Assembly: GCF_013359905.1 (NCBI RefSeq)
Contig: NZ_JABMCC010000121.1
Coordinates: forward strand, 372,001-436,000
Reading direction: 5' to 3'
DNA length: 64,000 bases
Source of the DNA: Paenibacillus taichungensis
GTDB lineage: Bacteria; Bacillota; Bacilli; Paenibacillales; Paenibacillaceae
Below are positions 9,153 to 18,763 of this stretch, piece by piece; position 1 is the first letter of the stretch; the number at the start of each line of letters is the position of its first letter. The notes under the pieces are model-generated. The model searched no databases, was not told where the DNA came from, and saw only the letters and a list, made by a program, of their open reading frames with translations. Both the position numbers and the translations under genes were made by a program.

Positions 9153-9857
9153 TTATTTGATTAATACATTTCCAAAAGGAATGACTTCTTTCAGAATCCG
9201 CTTAAATAAGCCTTCATCGTTCATATCCTGTTCCAGCCTATGATTTTCACGACCAGCCTGAAATAGTACAGAGCCATGTCCTGTCATCTTCCAATGATAG
9301 TTCATATGCTGGCTGGCAAGGTTGTTCCCGTATACGGTAAGTTCAAGCTGCGCGTTCTCAGGATAGGCGATAATACTGCCTGCATCCACGTACAGTGGTG
9401 CGGTAGGGTGCAGTTCCTGCTGGCAGACCTGACCTTGTGTCAGCAATCCAATTTTGCCTTTGCCCGAAAACTTCATTTTCACGGCATCCCGAGTGATGAG
9501 CATGTTTTTGATTTTTTGAATTTTGGTGTGCATCGTGACGCCGTCAGAGTAGAAGAACAGATGGCGGAAGTCGTACAGCAGATCGCTGTTCTCACTCAGT
9601 TCAACTTCCTTCATGGTGAAGCCGGGAGGCAGGGCGGCCACAAATTGACAAGGACCGGTAATTTCGGATTTGATCAGCTTTTTTTTGCGATAGATACCCG
9701 AAATATTCATAAATTTATCATTGCGACTGCTGCTTGGGCCGCGAAAAGCGACAATTTGCTGGGGATGGAGAATATGCAGGCGGTCGTCCTGGATCAACGA
9801 GAACGTGACCACTTGTCCGGCTCCACCAGCTTCGGCATTATTCAGGTGTATGTGCAT
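9153..9857 (-). CDS. AIM24 family protein
   Basis: This 234-residue protein resembles the AIM24/TIGR00266 family of beta-rich proteins, with repeated short strands and motifs such as FSGKGKIGLLTQG and PLYVDAGSIIAY. The bacterial role is unknown; the yeast namesake works in mitochondrial cristae organisation. There is no signal peptide. It is followed 18 bp upstream in the same direction by a coiled-coil membrane protein gene (9876-10340), so the two may be co-transcribed. Confidence 0.75.
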   Translation of the reverse strand: MHIHLNNAEAGGAGQVVTFSLIQDDRLHILHPQQIVAFRGPSSSRNDKFMNISGIYRKKKLIKSEITGPCQFVAALPPGFTMKEVELSENSDLLYDFRHLFFYSDGVTMHTKIQKIKNMLITRDAVKMKFSGKGKIGLLTQGQVCQQELHPTAPLYVDAGSIIAYPENAQLELTVYGNNLASQHMNYHWKMTGHGSVLFQAGRENHRLEQDMNDEGLFKRILKEVIPFGNVLIK

Positions 9858-9875
9858 GCGGTTGCTCCTGTTCTT

Positions 9876-10340
9876 TTATACTCGGCCTGAACGGCGACGC
9901 ATTCCCCAGCGCATCACTCGAATCAGAATAAAGTATCCCAATATGAGTGAAACGGCTGTGATAATCATCGTTTGAATGCGTTTGGCAGTTGCCGTTTTGG
10001 CATCCTGATCATTTTGCAGCTTGCTCACCATGTCGGTCAGTTTTTCGTTTTGCGCCAGCAGCAACTCGTTCTGGGCCTTGAATGCTTCGACATTTGCCTG
10101 GGCTTGTCCCAATTGGGCAGAAGTCTGATTCAACTGCTCCAGCGTCTGTTTATAGCTTTCCTGCAAGGCGTTCACTTCTCCAGGAAGCTCAGAGACTCTT
10201 TCCCATCCACTATAGATATCGGAGAATATATTGGCATTTGCTGCACTGACTGTAGAAGTCAAAGAAACAGTAAACAATACACATGTGGTGAATAACACCC
10301 GAATGAAATAACCCTGAATGGGTTTTGGCATGAATGGCAC
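9876..10340 (-). CDS. Exported coiled-coil protein with C-terminal membrane anchor, unknown function
   Basis: This 154-residue protein starts with a signal peptide (hydrophobic stretch about 11-32, then TVSAANA). It continues with a coiled coil at about residues 50-112 rich in Q, L, E and K, and ends in a transmembrane helix (about 124-143) and a basic tail RWGMRRRSGR. The topology implies an extracellular coiled coil anchored at its C-terminus. It probably heads a two-gene unit with the AIM24-like gene. No family was recognised. Confidence 0.7.
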   Translation of the reverse strand: MPFMPKPIQGYFIRVLFTTCVLFTVSLTSTVSAANANIFSDIYSGWERVSELPGEVNALQESYKQTLEQLNQTSAQLGQAQANVEAFKAQNELLLAQNEKLTDMVSKLQNDQDAKTATAKRIQTMIITAVSLILGYFILIRVMRWGMRRRSGRV

Positions 10341-10671
10341 CTTCTTTCGGTTACATAATCGTTTGCCGATTTCGTCGTCATTTGTTGAAATACGGCTCTT
10401 ACATTATACGTCAAAACCAGGACAATGGGTTCAAGATGATGTAGTTTTAATTACCCTATATGAGAATAAATCAATACATGTGGACAGGTGTTTAATTTCT
10501 AGGCCCCCGGGGTAATAGAAGGACAGAGCAGCACTGCGGACGGTCTTGACATCATTCTTTTACTTCAGCTCCGGGTGCCTGCTATTCATATTAACGAAAT
10601 TTGTAATTTAATGAGTGAAAACAATATATCCGATTTTTAAGAAGATCGTGAATACGAAGGAGTAGAAACGT
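10341..10671. other. Intergenic region between divergent genes
   Basis: No coding frame with a ribosome binding site was seen. The region should hold the promoters of the coiled-coil gene (minus) and the 55-residue ORF (plus). TTGACA occurs near 10546, but no convincing -10 stands at the right distance. A short GC island (GGCCCCCGGGGT) lies near 10502. Confidence 0.4.
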
Positions 10672-10839
10672 ATGTACACAACTAAACAAGCTGCAACAAC
10701 CAAAACGATTATGATCACTGTAAATGGTGAGCCAATCGGGCGTGAATTGATTATCGACAGTATTACTTATGCTCCGATTACAGAACCTGATTCTATACAA
10801 AATTCACACAAAATGGGAATGAATACTACTACGATTTAA
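10672..10839 (+). CDS. Short ORF (55 aa) with a stalk-domain-like strand motif
   Basis: GAAGGAGTAGAAACGT precedes the ATG, and a strong terminator follows 29 bp after the stop. The peptide has a central MITVNGEPIGRELIIDSITY stretch. It recalls the VNG-x-NGTTYVP pattern of the copper amine oxidase N-terminal (stalk) domain common in Paenibacillus surface proteins, but it is too short to be a whole domain and has no signal peptide. Its function is unknown. Confidence 0.55.
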   Translation: MYTTKQAATTKTIMITVNGEPIGRELIIDSITYAPITEPDSIQNSHKMGMNTTTI

Positions 10840-10867
10840 GTTAGGACTTGTCATATAAAAGTGGTCT

Positions 10868-10895
10868 AAAAGCTTGGCATACTGCCAAGCTTTTT
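10868..10895 (+). terminator. Intrinsic terminator
   Basis: GCTTGGC-atact-GCCAAGC is followed by TTTTT, directly after the 55-residue ORF. Confidence 0.85.
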
Positions 10896-10961
10896 CGTCG
10901 TTTATTGTCGTAATTACACGGATTTAGGGACGAGAAACTAATATTATGGAAAAATTTCCTG

Positions 10962-10975
10962 CGAACATATGTTCC
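10962..10975. promoter_or_regulatory. LexA (SOS) box-like site
   Basis: CGAACATATGTTCC matches 13 of 14 bases of the Firmicute LexA consensus CGAACATATGTTCG. It lies 71 bp before the GTG start chosen for the next gene, where an SOS operator would be expected. The only upstream ATG of that frame falls inside the box, which argues against that ATG being the start. Confidence 0.65.
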
Positions 10976-11046
10976 GTGACAATATAGTGTCCATTTACCC
11001 TGATAACTTAGAAGATAATACATATAAATCGGGGGAGAGACTACCA

Positions 11047-11751
11047 GTGAACTCAGTCTTTGAAGTATCTTATTCGTGGAATAGAGAGGCCATACCGACA
11101 GGGGGAGCGGACCCCGTATATATGATGGTAGAGTGGCGTAATGGATCCCCTGCCAAAAGACTCAGGAAAATAGCACCCAAAATTGTGTCGCGAGACTTGG
11201 AACTTTTGCTCAAACCGGAATTTGGAATTCAGCTTAAAGGCATCTACGGCTGTCGTTCCAAAGAAACGGATATCGGTTGGGTTCTAAGACTTGGAGATGT
11301 ATACAAGGGAGAGAGTAAACAAATTTTACTCGAATTCGCCATGGGACCTCGTGTATCGGGGAAAAGTGCCGTATGTTCAGCTTATTGGAGTACGCGAAAA
11401 TTGAAACAAAGCCAGAGAGTACTGCTGCGCAGAGAACAGTTGTACATTCAGTACACCAGTCATCTGGGCATGCTGCGCCAGCCGGTAGATCCCAAGGTAG
11501 AGAAGACAATCAAATTAAATGAAACCGTTCCTTTGATTAAACAAGCTTTGCGCGCTTATGAAAGAGGTCGTACACAAGAGGGCAGCGACATGCTGCGTCG
11601 TCACGCAGATGCTCTGTTAATTGAAGCGGCACGAAAACAGGATCTGGATTATTATGCGGAAGCCGAAATTGTGGAGAAACTTCGGCACCATTACGGGATT
11701 ACTTTTAATTCCATGGTTCATAATCGCGGAAAAACGATGTTAGGTGAATAG
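11047..11751 (+). CDS. Protein resembling the C-terminal part of VWA-domain proteins; possible SOS gene
   Basis: The start is set at GTG 11047 behind GGGGGAGAG, because the ATG at 10969 overlaps a LexA-like box. The 234-residue product contains a stretch (PEFGIQLKGIYG ... RLGDVYKGESKQILLEF) like the beta-sandwich region that follows the VWA domain in some bacterial VWA proteins. No MIDAS (DxSxS) motif or VWA fold is visible. The rest is helical and charged. It may be a truncated paralogue or a stand-alone domain. The family link is tentative. Confidence 0.55.
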   Translation: MNSVFEVSYSWNREAIPTGGADPVYMMVEWRNGSPAKRLRKIAPKIVSRDLELLLKPEFGIQLKGIYGCRSKETDIGWVLRLGDVYKGESKQILLEFAMGPRVSGKSAVCSAYWSTRKLKQSQRVLLRREQLYIQYTSHLGMLRQPVDPKVEKTIKLNETVPLIKQALRAYERGRTQEGSDMLRRHADALLIEAARKQDLDYYAEAEIVEKLRHHYGITFNSMVHNRGKTMLGE

Positions 11752-11913
11752 GGATAAAGAACTAGGGAAGTTGGTACGGAAAGGAATGTTTCTACATAAA
11801 TTTTTGAAGGTGAAGTCAAGGAATAAGTCGAATGTACTAAACAACATAATAATAAAAAAATGGATGGAGTTGTATCGAATTTATTGAAACAACATCGTGG
11901 AGGGTCCGGCAAA

Positions 11914-12879
11914 ATGACAGACCGACTGATCCGATTAATGCGCATTATTACTCTTGTGCAGGCCAAGCCGGGTATTCTGGCCCGTGAGCTTGCCGAGCGG
12001 TGCGAGACAACGGAAAGGACGATATACCGCGACATGGAGGCCCTCAGTGCAATGCATATCCCCATCGCCAATATGGGACACGGGAGAGGATACATGTTTA
12101 TCAGCCATTTTGCCATGTATCCGCTGAATTGGTCTGATGAAGAAGCTCAAGCCTTTATGCACCTGGCAGAAGTCATGGAGAATATTCGTCCGTTGCTGAA
12201 GCCTGCTTTTGAGAGCGCGTATGAGAAAGTGGTTGCTTCGAGTCAGAAAAACAAAACAGAGCGAGTGGAATGGTCTGAGCAAATTGGCGGGTTGTTCAAG
12301 GTGGGTGCTTCTGCTTGGCAAAATGAAAGTACCGAACTTCTGAATCACTCACTGGTGACCTTGCTTCAGGCCGGAATTTCCCAGAACACTATTGAAGGAG
12401 AATATCTGTTTCAAGGTAAAAAGGGGATTGCACGAATGGACCCCTACTGTCTTATTCCTCGTGAATACCGATTTGATCTGTTGGCGTATTGTCACCTGTC
12501 AGAGAAACTGAGAATATTTCAAGTGAACCGTTTGTACAGGGTTCGGATTTTGCCACGCACGTTCCGCAAAGATGACTACCTTTTACAATCTCACTTCCGT
12601 ACGCCACAGGAACTTAGCGGCAGTACGGAGTGGACTGCTTTCAAAATCAGATTCTCACCGCACGCTGTGGAGCGTGTCATGCAGGAGCAGTTTTTTGCAC
12701 GCCCCATCTTGACGATTGAACCGGAAGGCACGTTGTTGTTTGAAGCCATATTGAGTGATGAAGAAGGGTTTCTAACGTGGTTGTCTCAATATGGACCCGA
12801 TGCCGAAATTCTGGAACCCGAGAAATGCCGCCTCATGATGAAAGAACGTCTGGAACGTTGGAGGGAGATCTACAACTGA
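11914..12879 (+). CDS. YafY/DeoR-type transcriptional regulator with WYL domain
   Basis: This 321-residue regulator has an N-terminal winged helix (RLMRIITLVQAKPG ... TTERTIYRDMEALS) and a WYL-type ligand-sensing region, with the usual DPYCLIPREYRFDLLAYCHLS core at about residue 190. A longer frame begins 18 codons upstream, but GGAGGG sits nine bases ahead of the ATG at 11914. Proteins of this group bind DNA and sense small ligands or nucleic acids. The target here is unknown. Confidence 0.85.
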   Translation: MTDRLIRLMRIITLVQAKPGILARELAERCETTERTIYRDMEALSAMHIPIANMGHGRGYMFISHFAMYPLNWSDEEAQAFMHLAEVMENIRPLLKPAFESAYEKVVASSQKNKTERVEWSEQIGGLFKVGASAWQNESTELLNHSLVTLLQAGISQNTIEGEYLFQGKKGIARMDPYCLIPREYRFDLLAYCHLSEKLRIFQVNRLYRVRILPRTFRKDDYLLQSHFRTPQELSGSTEWTAFKIRFSPHAVERVMQEQFFARPILTIEPEGTLLFEAILSDEEGFLTWLSQYGPDAEILEPEKCRLMMKERLERWREIYN

Positions 12880-12934
12880 ACTTCAATGCAGATCATGGCT
12901 GGTCTGCCTTTGTTCAACATGCAATCGTAGTCCA

Positions 12935-13606
12935 TTATTCTTTGGTCTTGAACAGGTGTGCAAGGTTACCGAAAGGGGAATCTTTCTCGTCATCTTCTAC
13001 ACTACTGGAATAGACCACTTTGGATGTGATGCCCTCATCATCAGCGGCGCAATTGGTTTCCAGTTTGAACTGATCAAATTGATGTATGAATACTTTGGCT
13101 GTATTAATCGCATCATCCAAAGCGCGGTGCTGAGTGCCATCGAATTCAATACCACACAGTTCAAGAGCCTGAGCGAGTCCAAGCTGACGGAATTTTCCTT
13201 CCTTACGTACTGTGCGTGACCATTGCTGTTGAATATCATTGTGGTTGGTGATCCAGGCTACATCGAGTTGATGAGTGCGACAATGAGAGATCAGTTTGGC
13301 GCGGTCATCCGGTCCCCAGGAGCACATGTAATAGGATTCAGTTCCCATCCAGGCAATAAATTGATTCAGTGCTTCCGGAAAAAGAGGGGCTGCGTCAATG
13401 TCTTTCTGCGTAATACCCGTAAACTGAATCGTATCGGCGGACAGCACCGATTTATTGGATGGACGAACATAAGTGTGGAACGTGTCCGATACGTACAGGC
13501 CGTTCTCACCTTCCGTTACTTTGACGGCACCGATATCTATAATTTCAGAAGAGTATCGTGTATTGCGACTTACCGTGAATTCAAGATCGTAAATAATATA
13601 TGGCAT
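12935..13606 (-). CDS. DEDDh 3'-5' exonuclease (KapD/ERI-1-like)
   Basis: This 223-residue exonuclease has the metal-binding Asp7 and Glu9 in IIYDLEF, a mid-chain WGPDDRAKL with the second Asp, and HRALDDAINTAK with the catalytic His and last Asp, so the DEDDh set is complete. The layout resembles B. subtilis KapD and eukaryotic ERI-1 RNA exonucleases. A 40-residue acidic tail extends past the domain. It is convergent with the WYL regulator gene. Confidence 0.8.
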   Translation of the reverse strand: MPYIIYDLEFTVSRNTRYSSEIIDIGAVKVTEGENGLYVSDTFHTYVRPSNKSVLSADTIQFTGITQKDIDAAPLFPEALNQFIAWMGTESYYMCSWGPDDRAKLISHCRTHQLDVAWITNHNDIQQQWSRTVRKEGKFRQLGLAQALELCGIEFDGTQHRALDDAINTAKVFIHQFDQFKLETNCAADDEGITSKVVYSSSVEDDEKDSPFGNLAHLFKTKE

Positions 13607-13769
13607 AGGACAAACTCCTTTATCAATTAATACATGGTTTCTATTTCTCTATATTACAGGGAACGCACGGCCATGTCAGCCATCGCCCAGCAATTCATGG
13701 AGAGTGAGTAATAACAGTTGGGGAGTGTTGAAGTTTCTTTTTATATGAAGTGTATAGGTTTGATATGCC

Positions 13770-13798
13770 TTTACATTGCAAAAAGGGGTCTTTATAAT
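13770..13798 (+). promoter_or_regulatory. Sigma-A type promoter
   Basis: TTTACA and TATAAT are separated by 17 bp. The next gene on this strand starts at 14043, which implies a leader of about 235 nt. The whole stretch 13607-14042 has no other credible gene; a 21-codon frame at 13798 lacks a ribosome binding site. Confidence 0.6.
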
Positions 13799-14042
13799 GG
13801 ATAAAGTTAGGATGCAGTCCAAGTTTTTGTTGTCATTGTTATGCAAAATCGTAGGATCTTAATCATGACATGAGGCCGATATAATCAACATTTCCTGACA
13901 TGGTGCAAACCGTTGGGGAGTGTTTTTTTTATGGACATTTTTGGTCAGAGAGGAGGGTAGCATTTTGTTGGAAGAATATCGGAGTTAGTGATACATTAAT
14001 AGTTTTTATGAATTTACATTACATAGTGGAGGATTAATTATT

Positions 14043-15989
14043 TTGGTTAGCAAAAAAATGAAAGCAACAGCAATTACAGCCGCTGTATTTATTATTTTAT
14101 TTAGTGCAGCTTATGCTGCCTTTTATATCTGGAACAAGAACTATAAATTCAATAATAATTATGTATGGCAGCCATTGGAGACTGTACAATCTAGCACAAC
14201 GCTGTCCGATTCTTATAACGTTATTGTTGCTGGAACTGATCCGGAGGGAATCACGGCTGCGTTATCTGCTGCCCGCAATGGGATGCGGGTATTGTTGGTT
14301 GAAGCAAGAGATCGCAACATGATGGGAGGGTTGATGACCGAAGGGGGACTTAATACGTTAGATTTGAATTACTCTCCTGATCAGCCGCAATGGTTGAGCA
14401 GTCTTCGACAGCCTGATTTTCTGAATAAAGGGATTTTCCAGGAATGGTTTGACCAGATTGAGGGCAGTTCTTTTGATACCCATACAGCGGCTAACGTTTT
14501 CTATCGAATGATTCATTCCGAACCTAACATTGACCTTCTGATGAATGTCAAACATTTGGAGCCCATTACTGAGTCTGCCCCGGAAGGGCGAACTACAATT
14601 ATGGGGATGAACATCACTAAAGAAGACGGAACCATTATAAAAATTGCAACACGTTCAATCATTGACGCTACGCAGGATGCAGATATTGCAGCGGCGGCTG
14701 GGGTCCCATATTCCATAGGTAGACAGGACATTGGAGATGGCAAGGCCAAGATGGTCTCTACGCTTGTATTTAAGTTAAGTGGTGTTACAGATGAAGTATG
14801 GCAGAAGTTCAGGGAAAGAGAAGGTACGGGCGTGGATAAAATGAGTGCCTGGGGATACGGTGATGCGCGAAAATATGAATCGACCGATCCGCAACGTATC
14901 AAGATTCGTAGTCTGAACATTGGGAGACAAAACGATGATACCATCTTGATCAATACGATGCAGATCTTTGGAGTAGATCCGCTGAATCCGGCATCTGTGA
15001 AAGAAGGACTGGAAATAGGGCGGAAGGAAGCTCCTTTGATCGTTGATTTTTTGAAGAAAAATTACGAGGAGTTTGCAGGGCTTGAATATGCCGGAACGGC
15101 GAATGAGCTTTACGTGAGAGAATCACGTCACATCTATGGTGAGTATCGTCTGACACTTGCTGATGTTATGGAGAATCGAGATCATTGGGATGCAATTGGT
15201 TATGGTTCATACGATATCGATATTCAGAGCACGAGTGTGGGCAATCCCGGTACCATTATGCTGAGTCCAGTTCAATATGGTGTACCTTTCCGTTCGCTTG
15301 TCCCATTGAAAGTTGATGGTCTGTTAGTAGTAGGACGAGCAGCAAGTTTTGACACGATTCCACATGGAAGCGCAAGAGTCGTCCCTCTGGGGATGGCTAC
15401 TGGAGAAGCTGCTGGAGCAGCGGTCAAACTGGCATATGTACACAAAGAGTCCTTCCGGGAACTCTCAGCTTCCGAGGAGCGTGCAACTGAATTGCGTAAG
15501 ATGCTGGAGAAACAAGGCATGGATCTCTCGATGCATAATTTTGAGAAGCCCGAGTACATGGAGCATAAAGATTATAGGGGGTTACTTGCTGCCGCGAGTA
15601 TGTACATGGCCTCAGGTAATTATAATAATGATGGTTGGGGTCTGGATACAGGTATGAATCCGGAACGATACTTAAGTAAATTGAAAAGATTGCAAGCCAT
15701 GTTTCCAAACTTTTATACAGGCAGTGCTGATAAAGTTGTTGTGAGTATGAAGAATGCTTCCGCTTTACCTTTAACTCTGGATCAAGCCGCGTATATGATA
15801 TGTTTGGCAATGGGAGCTACTGAAGCTGAAACTACACCTGAATTGGCACTTACTCAATTGCAAATGCAGAACTTCGTAAGCGAGGACACGCTTGCTGGTA
15901 TAGCAAACAAAAACGAGCTTACGAATGGAGACGCGTACATGCTCATCCGTGATGTGGTGGAATATTATTCGGGGGTAGTATTTGAGTGA
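14043..15989 (+). CDS. Membrane-anchored FAD-dependent oxidoreductase
   Basis: This 648-residue protein starts at TTG, ten bases after GGAGG. An N-terminal hydrophobic segment (about 8-28) acts as signal or anchor. The dinucleotide-binding motif near residues 58-80 is VIVAGTDPEGITAALSAARNG, a variant of GxGxxG, followed by EARDRNMMGGLMTEGG. This is the FAD-dependent oxidoreductase type common in Paenibacillus (PF12831-like). The C-terminal 150 residues are helical and resemble an SLH-like or all-alpha accessory region, though no SLH motif is clear. The substrate is unknown. Confidence 0.8.
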   Translation: MVSKKMKATAITAAVFIILFSAAYAAFYIWNKNYKFNNNYVWQPLETVQSSTTLSDSYNVIVAGTDPEGITAALSAARNGMRVLLVEARDRNMMGGLMTEGGLNTLDLNYSPDQPQWLSSLRQPDFLNKGIFQEWFDQIEGSSFDTHTAANVFYRMIHSEPNIDLLMNVKHLEPITESAPEGRTTIMGMNITKEDGTIIKIATRSIIDATQDADIAAAAGVPYSIGRQDIGDGKAKMVSTLVFKLSGVTDEVWQKFREREGTGVDKMSAWGYGDARKYESTDPQRIKIRSLNIGRQNDDTILINTMQIFGVDPLNPASVKEGLEIGRKEAPLIVDFLKKNYEEFAGLEYAGTANELYVRESRHIYGEYRLTLADVMENRDHWDAIGYGSYDIDIQSTSVGNPGTIMLSPVQYGVPFRSLVPLKVDGLLVVGRAASFDTIPHGSARVVPLGMATGEAAGAAVKLAYVHKESFRELSASEERATELRKMLEKQGMDLSMHNFEKPEYMEHKDYRGLLAAASMYMASGNYNNDGWGLDTGMNPERYLSKLKRLQAMFPNFYTGSADKVVVSMKNASALPLTLDQAAYMICLAMGATEAETTPELALTQLQMQNFVSEDTLAGIANKNELTNGDAYMLIRDVVEYYSGVVFE

Positions 15990-15993
15990 ATGG

Positions 15994-16022
15994 TTGACAA
16001 TTTCTTGTAAATACACTATTGT
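15994..16022 (+). promoter_or_regulatory. Probable promoter of the proS T-box transcript
   Basis: TTGACA is followed after 17 bp by TATTGT, a weak -10. It lies just ahead of the T-box leader. Confidence 0.5.
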
Positions 16023-16049
16023 GATCAAAATGATAACAGCGATCAACGA

Positions 16050-16350
16050 GGACATAATTACGTCAGCCAGCTTCTACAGAGAGGAAACCGCTTAGTGCAA
16101 GGTTTCTGTTGCTGTTTCGTTATTCCTACCTCGCGAGCTGCGGAGGAGAAGGCCCGAACGGCCTGTAACCTTCGCCGGATGGGCCCGTTATGCTCTGAAG
16201 GACTGCATGTTCACGTTTTGTATAGGTTGCAAACGGAGAACCGGTTTATGGTCAATGCCTTGATGATTTGATGGCAGAGTCGACCGGCAAAGTGCAGTTA
16301 AATAAGGGTGGTACCACGACACATTCGTCCCTTGACGGATGTGTTTTTTT
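16050..16350 (+). promoter_or_regulatory. T-box riboswitch of proS
   Basis: The canonical T-box AAGGGTGGTACCACG is at 16304-16318, followed by the terminator ACACAT-CGTC/GACG-ATGTGT and a T7 run. Upstream, the GAGAGGAAACC/GGTTTC hairpin and a long GC-rich Stem I region fit the usual architecture. The leader should read uncharged tRNA-Pro and allow proS transcription on proline shortage. The specifier codon was not assigned with certainty; CCU in ATTCCTACC near 16123 is a candidate. Confidence 0.93.
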
Positions 16351-16404
16351 GCTGTTTATAACCAAATTAACAATAATGAATAGAAGAATAAGGGGTGTGA
16401 CAAG

Positions 16405-18177
16405 ATGCGTCAAAGTGAAATGCTTGTTCCAACATTACGTGAAGCACCAGCAGAGGCAGATGCAGCAGGGCATCGCTGGTTATTGCGCTCGGGAATGATT
16501 CGCCAACTTGCAGCAGGGATATACAGTTACCTACCCTTGGGACGTCGTATCTTGCTGAATGTCGAACGAATCGTTCGGGAAGAAATGGACCGTGCAGCAT
16601 GTCAGGAAGTATTGTTGCCAATCATGCAGCCTGCTGAGCTATGGGAAGAATCCGGAAGATATACACAGTATGGCCCTGAGTTGATGCGTCTGAAGGATCG
16701 CCATGCACGAGAATTCGCCCTGGGTCCTACCCATGAAGAGGTTGTGACTGCACTAGCTCGTGACGAGGTTAATTCTTATCGGAAGCTGCCGTTTACACTT
16801 TATCAGATTGGAACCAAATTCAGAGATGAACGTCGTCCAAGATTTGGATTGCTGCGGGGACGGGAGTTCATCATGAAGGATGCGTACTCTTTTGCTTCCG
16901 ATTGGGAAGAGCTGGATCGCACCTATCAGTCCATGAATACAGCGTATTCGCGCATTTTGGAGCGTTGTGGACTGGAATATATTCGAGTGGAAGCTGATGC
17001 GGGCACCATTGGTGGTCAGGGGGAGACCCACGAATTCATGGCACTTGCTGATGTGGGAGAAGATACGATCGTAACCTGCAAACACTGTGGATATGCCGCA
17101 AATCTGGAGAAGGCGGGGTATCAGATTTCTAAATCTTCTGCTAAGAATCCAGGAAAAGCGGAAGCTTCTGCTGACCTAAAAATGGTTGAAAAAGCTGATG
17201 GGAATACCGAGGGTGACACGTTGGTTCGTATCCAAACGCCAGGTGTACGTACGATCAATGAGTTAAGCGCCTTTGTGGGCAAGGATGCCAAGCACATGAT
17301 CAAAACATTGCTTTATCAGGCCGATGGTCAACTGGTCGCTGCACTTGTTCGTGGGGATCATGAAGTGAATGATATTACGCTGAAGCAGGTATTGGGTGTA
17401 GAGGAGCTCATTCTGGCTGATGAAACTGCTCTTGCAAGTCATCCGAAATTAACTGTAGGTTTCCTGGGTCCCATTGGACTGGATCTGCCGATTGTAGTAG
17501 ATGCGGATGTAGCTGCAATGGAACGTGCCATTACAGGAGCGAATGAAGTTGATGTACACTATTCGAATGTAGTTCCAGGTAAAGATTTTGCTTTGGACAA
17601 AGTAGATCGAATCCGTTTCGCTGCTGAAGGTGACGGCTGCCCAACCTGTGGAGAAGCGCTTGTATTCACAAAAGGAATAGAAGTGGGGCATATCTTCAAA
17701 CTGGGAACCAAGTACAGTGACGCTATGGGAGCATCCTTCCTGGATCGCAATGGACGGCAGTGCGCACCTGTAATGGGTTGTTACGGTATCGGTGTGTCTC
17801 GTCTGATGGCCGCTATTGCTGAACAATATGCCGGAGAAGATGGTATCCGTTGGCCGTCAGCCATCGCACCTTATCATGTACATCTGATCCCAATGAGCTG
17901 GAAGGATGAACATCAACGCGAACTTACGCTGGAACTGGAACAACAACTATTAGATGCCGGATACAGCGTACTAGTAGATGATCGTGATGAACGGCCAGGG
18001 GTGAAGTTCAAGGATTCGGAATTAATCGGTTTGCCTGTCCAGATTGTTATTGGCCGAGGTGCGGCAGAAGGACAGGTGGAATTTGGATCGCATGTTCTTG
18101 CAGCACAAGGTGAATCCAAACGAATCAGTCTGTCGGCACAAGAGGCTGTAAGTCAGGTGAAGGAACAGCTATTATAG
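16405..18177 (+). CDS. proS: Prolyl-tRNA synthetase, bacterial type with editing domain
   Basis: This 590-residue class II synthetase has motif 2 (FRDERRPRFGLLRGREFIMKD), motif 3 near the C-terminal third (GCYGIGVSRLMAA) and an insertion at about 230-410 that matches the Cys-Pro/Ala-Pro editing (INS) domain of bacterial-type ProRS. The C-terminal anticodon-binding domain contains VHLIPMSWKDE and the VDDRDERPGVKFKDSEL stretch. It charges tRNA-Pro. Expression is controlled by the T-box leader upstream. Confidence 0.97.
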   Translation: MRQSEMLVPTLREAPAEADAAGHRWLLRSGMIRQLAAGIYSYLPLGRRILLNVERIVREEMDRAACQEVLLPIMQPAELWEESGRYTQYGPELMRLKDRHAREFALGPTHEEVVTALARDEVNSYRKLPFTLYQIGTKFRDERRPRFGLLRGREFIMKDAYSFASDWEELDRTYQSMNTAYSRILERCGLEYIRVEADAGTIGGQGETHEFMALADVGEDTIVTCKHCGYAANLEKAGYQISKSSAKNPGKAEASADLKMVEKADGNTEGDTLVRIQTPGVRTINELSAFVGKDAKHMIKTLLYQADGQLVAALVRGDHEVNDITLKQVLGVEELILADETALASHPKLTVGFLGPIGLDLPIVVDADVAAMERAITGANEVDVHYSNVVPGKDFALDKVDRIRFAAEGDGCPTCGEALVFTKGIEVGHIFKLGTKYSDAMGASFLDRNGRQCAPVMGCYGIGVSRLMAAIAEQYAGEDGIRWPSAIAPYHVHLIPMSWKDEHQRELTLELEQQLLDAGYSVLVDDRDERPGVKFKDSELIGLPVQIVIGRGAAEGQVEFGSHVLAAQGESKRISLSAQEAVSQVKEQLL

Positions 18178-18680
18178 TCCGGAATTAAAAACATATATCC
18201 TTATGAAACCGTGCTACGTGCCTCTATATAATAGAACGATGTATAATAGGTCCGGATATTATGCGGTAAGAGATGTTTGTGGTTATGTAACGGATTAAAG
18301 CATTAAAAAGAGGGCTATAGTCATGTAAGAATGCAACACTATTTGCGTATTGTCATACCAAATAACTAGAATTTGAAAAACTGTATTCTGTATACAGTCG
18401 GTTTGTCCATAAGAGCTTCAAGCGTACCATGTCAGGAATCTATGCATGTGCAAATACGCAAATCATGGAACAAGAAATATAGCGTTTTGAATGTGAAATA
18501 ACCGCATGAGAGTGGCAATTTGGGATATTTCTTCTATAGTCCATGGTAGAGGGCATGGGATGAAGGGATTTCTTAAAGTGGCTTTGGGGATTTATTTTTG
18601 CAGCAAAGCTATAATCATGAAAACATGGAGTGTACAACTCGGTAGGTTAACTACGGAGTGATGTAATAAGTAAAATAGAA
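18178..18680. other. Intergenic region without recognised gene
   Basis: About 500 bp of AT-rich sequence between proS and the terminator of the 5'-nucleotidase gene. No frame with a ribosome binding site, RNA motif or long repeat was seen. Confidence 0.4.
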
Positions 18681-18727
18681 AAGGGTGTCCATCAGCCGGT
18701 TATGGCTTGAGGGACACCCTTTTTTTT
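18681..18727. terminator. Strong bidirectional terminator
   Basis: AAGGGTGTCC pairs with GGGACACCCTT, followed by T8 on the plus strand and TTTTC on the minus strand. It closes the 5'-nucleotidase gene and shields the proS side. Confidence 0.85.
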
Positions 18728-18763
18728 GAATCTTATTGTGCAAATATCTGCTCTTCTCAGAAC

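Noticed and set aside
13798..13863. 21-codon ORF after the promoter at 13770-13798
   Set aside because: The ATG overlaps the promoter's downstream edge, with no ribosome binding site.
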